Shown here one piece after another: positions 32,477 through 39,782 of a stretch of DNA of 45,549 nt (its first letter is position 1; the number at the start of each line of letters is the position of its first letter). The translations under genes were made by a program, and so were the position numbers. The stretch is from an uncultured Acidobacteriota bacterium (lineage in GTDB: Bacteria; Acidobacteriota; Vicinamibacteria; Vicinamibacterales; UBA2999). Below the pieces are notes generated by a model, which worked only from the letters and a program-made list of their open reading frames with translations, was not told the origin of the DNA and did not search any database. Location of the stretch: positions 1 to 45,549 of the forward strand of contig CADEDM010000013.1 of assembly GCA_902826065.1 (NCBI GenBank). The letters run 5' to 3'.

Positions 32477-35065
32477 ATGTGGGCCTACCGCCTGCTGCTG
32501 CACCTCTATCCGGCGCCGCTGCGCGACGCGCACGGCGACGAACTGGTGGCCCTGCTGCGTCACGACCTCGCGCAGGCGAGCGGGCCGCGCCGCGTCTGGA
32601 TCGTGCTGGCCGCGATCGTCGACGCGGTGAAGAACGCCTTCCTCGCGCACGTCGAGATGACCGGGCACGACGTGGCCGACACCTGGCGCACCGCCCGGCG
32701 GAGTCCGGGCTACGCCTGGGGCGTCGTGCTGGTGACGGCGCTCGGCGTCGGCGCGGCCACCGCGTCGTTCTCGCTCGCGGACCACGTGCTGGTGCGTCCG
32801 CTGCCGTTTGCCGAACCCGATCGGCTCGTGAAGCTGTGGCAGGACCAGTCCTCGCGCGGCTACTCGCGCATGGAGCTGTCGCCGGCCAACTACGACGACT
32901 GGAAGCGACAGTCGCGGTCGTTCACGTCGATGGCGTCGTTCTCGACGCAGTCGGTGAACGTGATCACCGCGAGCGGGCCGCAGCGCCTCAGCGGCGCCGT
33001 GGTCAACGCCTCGTTGTTCGACACGCTCGGCGTCGGCGCGGCGATGGGCCGCACGCTCCTGGCCGATGACGACCGCGACGCCGCCACGCCGGTTGCCGTG
33101 TTGAGCGATCACCTGTGGCGCGCGTCGTTCGGCGCGTCGCCGGACGTCCTGGGCACGACGCTTTCGTTGAGCGGCACGGCCTACGTCGTCGTCGGCGTGA
33201 TGCCGCCGGGGTTCGAGTACCCGACACGCACCGTCGACCTGTGGATGCCGTTGCGAGTCACGCCCGCCGACTACGCCGACCGCACCAACGTCTACCTGCA
33301 GGTGGTGGCGCGGCTCGCGCCCGGCGTCACGATCGAACAGGCGCGCGCGGATCTCGGGGCCGTGGCCGCCGGACTCGCCAGGGCCTATCCGAAGGAGAAC
33401 GACCGCACCGGCGCCACCGTGATCTGGCTGCGCGACGAGGTGACGCGGCAATCGCGCACGATGCTGCTGGCGCTGGTGGGCGCATCGGCCGCGGTGTTGC
33501 TGATCGCCTGCGCGAACCTCGCCAGCCTGCTGCTCGCGCGCGCCGTCGCCCGCCAACGCGAGCTGGCGGTACGGCTCGCGATGGGCGCGCGTCCGCGCCG
33601 GCTGGCGCGCCAGGTGCTGACCGAGAGCGTCACGCTCTCGACCTTCGGCGGCGCGGCGGGCGCGGCGCTGGCGATCTGGATCGTGCCGGTGGCGGCGGCG
33701 CTCGTGCCGACGACGCTGCCGATCGCGGAGGCGCCGGCGGCGGACCTGCGCATGCTCGGCCTCGCGCTGCTGGCCGCCATCGGCACCGGCGTCGGCTTCG
33801 GCCTCGTGCCGGCCTGGCGCGTGGCGCGCACGCCGACGGGTGGGGAGCTGCGGCACGGCGCGCGCGTCTTCGGCGCCAGGAGCACCGAGCGCCTGCGCGG
33901 CCTGTTCGTGGCCGGCGAGGTCGCCGTCGCCATGGTGCTGCTCGTCACGGTGGGCCTGTTCCTGAAGGCGCTGTGGCAGGTCCGCGACATCGAGCCCGGA
34001 TTCGAGCCGGCCGGCGTGCTCACGGTGCGCACGACGCTGCCGCTGCCGAAGTACGAGACGGTCGCGTCGCGCGAGCAGTTCTACCGGCGCGTGATGGATG
34101 ACATCCGCGCATTGCCGGGTGTGGAGCGCGTGGCCTACACGAGCTTCCTGCCGATGGTGATGGGCGGCGGCATCTGGCCCGTGCTCGATGGCCGCACGAC
34201 GGTGCCCGAGGACGCGCGCTTTGCGAGCGTGCGCTTCGTCACGCCCGGCTACTTCGAGGCGATGCGCATTCCGCAGGTGCGCGGACGCGACGTGGCCGAC
34301 ACCGATCGGCAGGACACGCAGGCGGTGGCGGTGGTGAGTCGATCGTTCGCCGACCTCTACTGGCCGAACGAAGATCCGCTCGGCCGATCTTTCACCATCG
34401 CCCTGCAGCCGCGCGTCGTGGTGGGAGTCGTGGGTGACGTCAAGGTGCGCGGCCTGGAGCGCGTCAGCGAACCGCAGGTCTACATGCCGGCCACGCAGAT
34501 GCGCGACGGCGGGCTCGTGTTCTACGTGCCGCAGGATCTCGTCGTGCGCGTCGCGACGGCGCCAGCCACGCTGGTGCCGGCGGTGCGCGCCGCCGTGCAG
34601 AAAGCCGATCCCGAGCAGCCGATGTCGGACGTGCGGCTGATGACCGACGTCGTCGATCGGCAGACCGCGTCACGCAGCACGCAGGTCTCGGCCCTGCTGG
34701 CGTTCGCCGGCGTGGCGGTGGTGCTGGCGTTCCTCGGCATCCACAGCCTGCTGGCCTACGTGGTGGCGGCGCGCACCCAGGAGATCGGCGTGCGGATGGC
34801 GCTCGGCGCCACGCGCACCGGCGTGCTCGCGCTGGTGTGGAAGCGGTCGGCCCAGCTCACGCTGGCGGGCGCGGTCGTGGGCCTCGGGGCCGCGTGGGCC
34901 GCGAGCCGGTCGTTCCAGGCGCTGCTGGCCGGCATCAGCGCTGCCGACGTCACCACCTATGGCGTGGCCGCGGCGCTGGCCGTGTCGATCGGCTTCGCCG
35001 GCAGTCTCGTGCCGGCCTGGCGCGCGATGCGTGTCGATCCCGTGGCGGCGATGCGCGACGAATAG
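32477..35065 (+). CDS. MacB/FtsX-type ABC permease with N-terminal prefix domain
   Basis: An 862-residue protein. Residues 1-60 form the prefix domain seen in Acidobacteriota permeases (MWAYRLLLHLYPAPLRDAHGDEL). A first transmembrane helix (about 78-100) precedes a MacB-type periplasmic domain (about 100-325), a first FtsX block (about 330-460, LLIACANLASLLLARAVAR), a second periplasmic domain (about 500-735) and a second FtsX block (from 738, VALAFLGI-like helices, RTQEIGVRMALGATR). It is a duplicated-permease architecture. No ABC ATPase gene is adjacent, so the partner must be encoded elsewhere. It likely transports or extrudes a lipophilic compound; the PadR gene 2 bases upstream supports induction by a substrate. 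ATG 32477 is used. Confidence 0.9.
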   Translation: MWAYRLLLHLYPAPLRDAHGDELVALLRHDLAQASGPRRVWIVLAAIVDAVKNAFLAHVEMTGHDVADTWRTARRSPGYAWGVVLVTALGVGAATASFSLADHVLVRPLPFAEPDRLVKLWQDQSSRGYSRMELSPANYDDWKRQSRSFTSMASFSTQSVNVITASGPQRLSGAVVNASLFDTLGVGAAMGRTLLADDDRDAATPVAVLSDHLWRASFGASPDVLGTTLSLSGTAYVVVGVMPPGFEYPTRTVDLWMPLRVTPADYADRTNVYLQVVARLAPGVTIEQARADLGAVAAGLARAYPKENDRTGATVIWLRDEVTRQSRTMLLALVGASAAVLLIACANLASLLLARAVARQRELAVRLAMGARPRRLARQVLTESVTLSTFGGAAGAALAIWIVPVAAALVPTTLPIAEAPAADLRMLGLALLAAIGTGVGFGLVPAWRVARTPTGGELRHGARVFGARSTERLRGLFVAGEVAVAMVLLVTVGLFLKALWQVRDIEPGFEPAGVLTVRTTLPLPKYETVASREQFYRRVMDDIRALPGVERVAYTSFLPMVMGGGIWPVLDGRTTVPEDARFASVRFVTPGYFEAMRIPQVRGRDVADTDRQDTQAVAVVSRSFADLYWPNEDPLGRSFTIALQPRVVVGVVGDVKVRGLERVSEPQVYMPATQMRDGGLVFYVPQDLVVRVATAPATLVPAVRAAVQKADPEQPMSDVRLMTDVVDRQTASRSTQVSALLAFAGVAVVLAFLGIHSLLAYVVAARTQEIGVRMALGATRTGVLALVWKRSAQLTLAGAVVGLGAAWAASRSFQALLAGISAADVTTYGVAAALAVSIGFAGSLVPAWRAMRVDPVAAMRDE

Positions 35066-35082
35066 GCGCGTCGCCCACGCGA

Positions 35083-35634
35083 TCAGCGCAGCGCGATGCC
35101 GACGGTCGCGGCCAGGCGGATGTGCGGCTCCCAGCCGAGCCGAGCGTCGCCGCCGAGGAACACCCGCTCGTTGACCCAGGTCCGCACGCCGAGCCCGAAG
35201 GTGTAGGCGCCCTCGGTGGTCGAGTAGTTCTCGGTGAAGAACCGGTCGGTGTGGCGGAAGAAGCCGCCGCCCACGAGCAGGTATGGGGTGGTGCGGCGGG
35301 GGCGATCCGCCGTGGGCTTCAGGAAGTCGAGCACGAGATTGACCGTGCCGACGAGATCGCGATCGGCGTCGGGCCCGGCCATGTATTGCAACTCCGGGCC
35401 GATGCTCAGCCGCGGCGTCAGGTAGTAACGGGCGCCGAGGCCGCCCAGGGCATGGTGGACGATGCCCTCGTCGCCGAACCCCGCCCACCCGGCGGCGATC
35501 TCCACGACAGGCGTCGGTCGGAGAGACGGCGCAGAGGTCGGCGGAGGGGCCGGGGCAGGCGCCTGGGCCAGCGCCCGGCCAGCCGTGACGGCCAGGGCCG
35601 CGAGAACGAACGCAAGACGAACGATGACGTGCAT
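35083..35634 (-). CDS. Small exported outer-membrane beta-barrel protein
   Basis: A 183-residue protein from ATG 35634, which has GGAG 9 bases upstream; an in-frame GTG at 35649 is less likely. A signal peptide (about 1-24) and a Pro/Ala linker are followed by a small barrel: VVEIAAGWAGFGDE, GGLGARYYLTPRLSIGPELQYM, TPYLLVGGGFF, YTFGLGVRTWVNERVFLGGDARLGW. It resembles small porin-like or OmpA-barrel proteins of about eight strands. The final residues (TVGIALR) lack the usual terminal Phe. It is convergent with the permease gene, whose stop is 17 bases away. The function is unknown. Confidence 0.7.
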   Translation of the reverse strand: MHVIVRLAFVLAALAVTAGRALAQAPAPAPPPTSAPSLRPTPVVEIAAGWAGFGDEGIVHHALGGLGARYYLTPRLSIGPELQYMAGPDADRDLVGTVNLVLDFLKPTADRPRRTTPYLLVGGGFFRHTDRFFTENYSTTEGAYTFGLGVRTWVNERVFLGGDARLGWEPHIRLAATVGIALR

Positions 35635-35745
35635 GTCGATGTGCTCCACCGGCTAATGCGCAGGGACCCGGCGGATGGGCTCACGCACCGGGAGGCCGGA
35701 ACACGGAGCCGCTCCGGCGCTGGTCGCGGGCTCTGACCGCGCCGG

Positions 35746-35758
35746 TATCATTGGCGCC
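35746..35758 (+). promoter_or_regulatory. -10 box TATCAT at leaderless spacing
   Basis: TATCAT (35746-35751) lies 7 bases before the GTG at 35759, so a transcript from it would begin at the start codon. No Shine-Dalgarno sequence is present in the 7-base interval. Confidence 0.4.
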
Positions 35759-36238
35759 GTGACCCTAGCGCTCACGGTCCTGGGGGTCGTGGTGGCGGCA
35801 CTCGGCCTGATCCTCATGGCCGCGCCGGTCGTGCCGGCGCTGGCAGTGGTCTTCCTTGGAGTGACGCTCGTCGCCTGGGCCGACGGCTTCGCCCGCATCG
35901 GCTGGCCCATGCTGGCCGTCCTGCTCGCGCTCACCGTGGTGGGCTCGCTCGCCGACAACGTCGCCGCGCTGTTCGGGGCCCGCAAGGCGGGCGCGTCGAC
36001 CTGGGGAGTCGTGGGCGCCGGCGTCGGTATGCTGGCCGGCCTGCCGTTCGGCCTCCCCGGGGTCATCCTGGGTCCCGCCGTGGGCGCGTTCGCGCTCGAG
36101 TTCATCCGCAATCCCGACCTGCGGCGCGCCGGCCTGGCCGGACTGGGCGGGCTTGCCGGATTCGTGCTGGGCATCGTGGCGCGCTCGTTCTTCGGCGGCC
36201 TGATCGCCGGCCTCGCCCTGCTGGCCTACTTCTACTGA
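35759..36238 (+). CDS. DUF456-family membrane protein
   Basis: A 159-residue hydrophobic protein from GTG 35759. Four to five membrane segments are visible. The pattern VVPALAVVFLGVTLVAWADGF, LADNVAALFGARKAGAS and GVILGPAVGAFALEF matches the DUF456 family (small membrane proteins with a glycine-rich repeat, GLPGVILGPAVGA). Its function is unknown. An upstream in-frame region that opens at 35675 is rejected because its residues do not look like protein and the GTG fits the -10 box at 35746. The next gene, a zinc-ribbon membrane protein, starts 82 bases downstream on the same strand. Confidence 0.8.
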   Translation: MTLALTVLGVVVAALGLILMAAPVVPALAVVFLGVTLVAWADGFARIGWPMLAVLLALTVVGSLADNVAALFGARKAGASTWGVVGAGVGMLAGLPFGLPGVILGPAVGAFALEFIRNPDLRRAGLAGLGGLAGFVLGIVARSFFGGLIAGLALLAYFY

Positions 36239-36319
36239 CCGCCGGGCCGGCGCACGATACTCAGGCCGGGCAGGCCGGGCCACGGATGTTCCGGGGCGCG
36301 CCTGACGCTAGTTCTACAG

Positions 36320-37210
36320 ATGCCGACTGCACGACGCTGTTCCGGATGCGGGGCCGCCCTGGGCGTGCCCACCGACGACGATCTCACCATCGTCTGCACG
36401 TTCTGCGGCCTGCGCCACGACCTGAACCAGGTGGCGGGCATGCCTGGCGCGGTGACGATCGAGGTCGGGCCACAGGTGCGACGGGCCAGCACCGCCGTGG
36501 TCATGTCCATGGTCGCCGTGGTCGCTCTGGCCGTCGGCGGCGGACTCTTCATCGCGTATCGGAGCTCGATGGCCATCACGTCGACGGTGCAGCAGGCCAC
36601 GACCCTGGCGACGCAACGGATCGTCGAGACGGCACGCGCGCTGCCGCCCTCCGAGCTCGCCACGTCCACCTCGTTCGGGTGGAAGGACGTGGCCACCGAG
36701 CCGCCACCGGGCGGCTACGCCTCGTTCGAACCGGTGGCGGCGCTGCCGTGGGCCCTGGCGATCGCGCGCGGCTGGGCCTCGGACGCCGTGCTCACGCGCA
36801 TCGACGTCGGCCGCGTGGCGGCCACGGGCGTCGTCGATCTGGCGGGCGAGGACGTCAGCGGCTATCGTTTCCGCTCGCCGGCGCGTGAGCGCCGCTGGCG
36901 TCAGGAGACCGATGCGGGCTCGAAGAGCACGACGACCACCGAGCTCATGCTGCAGCTCAAGGGCACCACGCTGCGGGCACTGGTCAGTGGCGACAGCCGC
37001 GACGAACCAGAGGCGCCGGCGCCGGCGAGCCTGCCGTTGCCCGCACTGCTCGAGCGCGCGCGCACGGGGAAGGGCTTCGGCGACCGCCCGTTCTACGGCG
37101 GCTACATGATTCACCTGCCGCGCGAAGGCTGGGCATGGTACTTCCGTGCGCCGAGCGGCGACAGCTTCCCGAGGGTGCGGGCGAGGGACGGGCGGGTCTA
37201 TCCGTACTAG
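36320..37210 (+). CDS. Zinc-ribbon membrane protein of unknown function
   Basis: A 296-residue protein. Cys pairs C7/C10 (CSGC) and C26/C29 (CTFC) form a zinc ribbon at the N-terminus. A transmembrane helix (about 58-81, TAVVMSMVAVVALAVGGGLFIAY) follows, then a large domain of about 215 residues that should be external, with WALAIARGWASDAVLTRIDVGRV and YGGYMIHLPREGWAWYFRAPSG. This ribbon-helix-ectodomain order resembles other regulatory membrane proteins with unknown partners. The gene is convergent with the DUF3341 gene; the two stops lie in one hairpin stem. I do not assign a function. Confidence 0.75.
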   Translation: MPTARRCSGCGAALGVPTDDDLTIVCTFCGLRHDLNQVAGMPGAVTIEVGPQVRRASTAVVMSMVAVVALAVGGGLFIAYRSSMAITSTVQQATTLATQRIVETARALPPSELATSTSFGWKDVATEPPPGGYASFEPVAALPWALAIARGWASDAVLTRIDVGRVAATGVVDLAGEDVSGYRFRSPARERRWRQETDAGSKSTTTTELMLQLKGTTLRALVSGDSRDEPEAPAPASLPLPALLERARTGKGFGDRPFYGGYMIHLPREGWAWYFRAPSGDSFPRVRARDGRVYPY

Positions 37211-37230
37211 CGGCTGGTTCCGCGCCGCTA
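37208..37230. terminator. Hairpin formed by two convergent stop regions
   Basis: TAGCGGC (37208-37214) and GCCGCTA (37224-37230) form a 7-bp stem with a 9-base loop. The left arm begins with the stop of the zinc-ribbon gene and the right arm ends with the stop of the DUF3341 gene. It could act as a bidirectional terminator, although no T-run follows. Confidence 0.4.
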
Positions 37231-37737
37231 CTCGATCCGCTTGATCCGCCCCGGCCCGGCGTCCGTGAGCGCTTGCGTCAGCGGGCGCGAATCGGCGTCT
37301 GCGCCGGGATTGGCGACACCGACGAGGATGTAGCCGTCGCTGATCTCGGGGTCGTAGAAGCGCGGCAGACGGCGCGGCAGACGGGCGCTGATGAAGAGCG
37401 TGACCACTGTGGCGAGGATCGCGCCCAGCATCGTCATCTCGAAGATCACGATGAGGTTGGGCCACGGCGCCACGATCGGCATGCCGCTGGTGCGCAGCGG
37501 CCACGAGAGCTGCGTCAGTCGCGTCAGCCAGTAACCTGCGGCCAGCCCCACGACGCCGCCGGCCACGGCCACGGTGAAGAGCCAGTCGGCCTTGTCGCGA
37601 TGGCTGAACTCGAAGTCCTCGAACGGCTCCGAGGACATCACCACGATCCGGCCGTCGGGCACGCCCGCCGTACGCAGCCCGTCGACCGCACGCTGCACCA
37701 CTTCAGGATCGTCGTAGAGCGCGTAAATCGCCGTCAT
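37228..37737 (-). CDS. actD: DUF3341 membrane subunit (ActD-like) of an ACIII-type complex
   Basis: A 169-residue protein. MTAIYALYDDPEVVQRAVDGLRTAGV and DFEFSHRDKADWLFTVAVAGG match the DUF3341/ActD family of alternative complex III. Two transmembrane segments (about 57-75 and 96-115) are visible. In ACIII this subunit is an inner-membrane accessory. It overlaps the NrfD gene by 4 bases (ATGA), so it is translationally coupled. It is the last gene of the operon here, so the later actE and actF of typical ACIII operons are missing at this locus. Confidence 0.88.
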   Translation of the reverse strand: MTAIYALYDDPEVVQRAVDGLRTAGVPDGRIVVMSSEPFEDFEFSHRDKADWLFTVAVAGGVVGLAAGYWLTRLTQLSWPLRTSGMPIVAPWPNLIVIFEMTMLGAILATVVTLFISARLPRRLPRFYDPEISDGYILVGVANPGADADSRPLTQALTDAGPGRIKRIE

Positions 37738-39092
37738 GGCCGGGCCTTCGAGAGTTCCGGCAGCTCGTGCTCCGGCGCAGCCGTCGCCGCCGGATGCGGC
37801 TGGTTGCCGACCCTCATCTCCCAGATCGAGATGATGGGCACGACCTTCGCGAACAGCGTGTAGAGCAGCGCCATCGCGGCAAAGGTCGACGCCATGACGA
37901 TGACCTCGACCGGCTGCGGCGTGTAGCCGCCCCACGTGTACGGCAGCTGCTTGTTCGAGAGCGACGGCACGATGATGAGGAAGCGCTCGAGCCACATGCC
38001 GACGACGACGCCGGACGCCGCGACCACCGCGCCGAACCCGATGCGCATGCGGCGGAAGGGCAGCAGCGCCAGCGGCAGCACGAAATTGCAGCACACCATC
38101 GTCCAGAAGAGCGGCGAGTAGAGGCCACGCTGCGTCGACCAGAACGCCGCCATCTCGTGCGGCTCGTTGCCGTACCACACCGTGATCCGCTCCGCGGTCA
38201 CGAAGTAACCCCACAGCAGCGCCATGAGCAGCAGCAGCTTCGCCAGATTGTCGAAGTGGATGTCCTGCAGGTAGTCGTGCAGCCTCAGCATGCGGCGCAA
38301 CACCGTCATGGCGAGGATGAGCGCGGCGATGCCGCTGAAGATCGCGCCGGCCACGAAGTACGGCCCGAAGATCGTGGAGTGCCACATCGGCACCTGGGCC
38401 ATCGAGAAGTCGAACGACACGATGGTGTGCACCGACACCGCCACCGGGATGATGGCGATGGCCATGATCTGCATCGCCGCCTCGAGCCGGTTCCACTGCT
38501 GCGTCGTCCCCTGCCAGCCCATGGCCAGCAGGCCGTAGATGCGCTTGCGCAGGCCGACCGCGCGATCGCGCACCAGCGCGAAGTCGGGAATCATCGGCAG
38601 CATGAGGAACAGCAGACTGCCGGTGAGATAGGTGTTGATGGCGAAGAAGTCCCACACCAGCGGCGAGCGGAAGTTCGGCCAGATCGAGCCCTGGCTCGGG
38701 TAGGGCGCGACCCAGTAGAAGAGCCACGGCTTGCCCAGGTGGATGATCGGGAAGATGGCGCCGATCATCAGCGCGAACACCGTGATCACCTCGGCGCAGC
38801 GCGTCACCGGCCGGCGCCAGCGCGCATTCACCAGCCGCAGAATCGCCGAGATCAGCGTGCCGGCGTGGCTGATGCCGATCCAGAAGACGAAGTTAGTCTC
38901 GTGGAAACCCCAGAACACCGGCCAGTTCACGCCGGCCACGCCCATGCCGTGCCACATCTGGTAGGCCCAGGCCGTGAGGCCGGTGAGCACCACGGTGCCC
39001 AGCGCCGCGACGGCGAGGTAGAACCAGACGCCCGTGTTGAACAACGGGCGCAGCAGGTCGTCGGCGAGCGGGTTGTTACGCGTCCGACTCAT
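37734..39092 (-). CDS. actC: NrfD/PsrC-type quinol-binding membrane subunit (ActC-like)
   Basis: A 452-residue protein with about ten transmembrane helices. NWPVFWGFHETNFVFWIGISHAG, LGKPWLFYWVAPYPSQGSIWPNFRSPLVWDF and SFDFSMAQVPMWHSTIFGPYFVAGA are typical of ActC/NrfD proteins of ACIII. It should be the quinol-oxidising and proton-path subunit in the inner membrane. It overlaps the Fe-S gene by 17 bases at its start and the DUF3341 gene by 4 bases at its end. Classical ACIII contains a second NrfD protein, ActF, which is not found in this window. Confidence 0.9.
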   Translation of the reverse strand: MSRTRNNPLADDLLRPLFNTGVWFYLAVAALGTVVLTGLTAWAYQMWHGMGVAGVNWPVFWGFHETNFVFWIGISHAGTLISAILRLVNARWRRPVTRCAEVITVFALMIGAIFPIIHLGKPWLFYWVAPYPSQGSIWPNFRSPLVWDFFAINTYLTGSLLFLMLPMIPDFALVRDRAVGLRKRIYGLLAMGWQGTTQQWNRLEAAMQIMAIAIIPVAVSVHTIVSFDFSMAQVPMWHSTIFGPYFVAGAIFSGIAALILAMTVLRRMLRLHDYLQDIHFDNLAKLLLLMALLWGYFVTAERITVWYGNEPHEMAAFWSTQRGLYSPLFWTMVCCNFVLPLALLPFRRMRIGFGAVVAASGVVVGMWLERFLIIVPSLSNKQLPYTWGGYTPQPVEVIVMASTFAAMALLYTLFAKVVPIISIWEMRVGNQPHPAATAAPEHELPELSKARP

Positions 39093-39780
39093 TCCAGGGT
39101 TGCCTCTGCAGGTAGGTCACCTTCGGCTCGGCGCCGAGGTCCTCGAGCAGCTTGGTGCCACGCGGCGAGTGCGCGAGGCGCGCCGCCCGGCTCTCGTGGT
39201 CGTTGAGGTCGCCGAAGATGATCGCGCCCGACGGGCAGGCCTGCGCGCACGCCGGCTGGATGTCGCCGTCTTTCAGCTCGCGATTCTCGGTGGCCGCCGT
39301 GCGCTTGCCGGTCTTGATGCGCTGCACGCAGAACGTGCACTTCTCCATCACGCCGACTTCGCGCACCGAGACGTCGGGGTTGAGCTGCAGGTGCAGCGGC
39401 TTCTCCCACTGCGGGTTGAAGAAGTTGAAGAAGCGGACGTTGTAGCTGCAGGCGTTGGCGCAGTAGCGCGTGCCGATGCAGCGGTTGTAGACCTGCGCGT
39501 TCAGGCCCTCGTCGGTCTGGTGCGCGGCATACGTCGGGCACACCGCCTCGCACGGCGCGTTGTCGCACTGCTGGCACAGCACCGGACGGAACTTCACCTT
39601 CGCGTCCGGATACTCGCCTTCCCAGTAGCGCTCCACGCGCATCCAGTGCATGGCGCGGCCGTTGGCCGCTTCCTGCGGGCCCACCGTCGGAATGTTGTTC
39701 TCGGCGTGGCAGGCCGTGACGCAGGCCTCGCAGCCGGTGCAGCGGTCGAGGTCGACCACCATGCCCCATCGATGTGCCAT
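39076..39780 (-). CDS. Four-cluster ferredoxin-type Fe-S subunit (C-terminal half of ActB)
   Basis: A 234-residue protein. Four Cys groups for Fe-S clusters are visible: CTGCEACVTACHAEN (14-28), CQQCDNAPCEAVCP, CIGTRYCANACSYN and CTFCVQRI...CAQACP. This matches the Fe-S subunits of Psr/Dms-like enzymes and the C-terminal half of ActB in ACIII. It has no signal peptide, so export would depend on the Tat-exported large subunit. In Rhodothermus-type ACIII both halves are fused as one ActB; here they are separate genes, 2 bases apart. It overlaps the NrfD gene by 17 bases. It should carry electrons between the large subunit, the NrfD subunit and the cytochromes. Confidence 0.9.
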   Translation of the reverse strand: MAHRWGMVVDLDRCTGCEACVTACHAENNIPTVGPQEAANGRAMHWMRVERYWEGEYPDAKVKFRPVLCQQCDNAPCEAVCPTYAAHQTDEGLNAQVYNRCIGTRYCANACSYNVRFFNFFNPQWEKPLHLQLNPDVSVREVGVMEKCTFCVQRIKTGKRTAATENRELKDGDIQPACAQACPSGAIIFGDLNDHESRAARLAHSPRGTKLLEDLGAEPKVTYLQRQPWNESDA

Positions 39781-39782
39781 GG

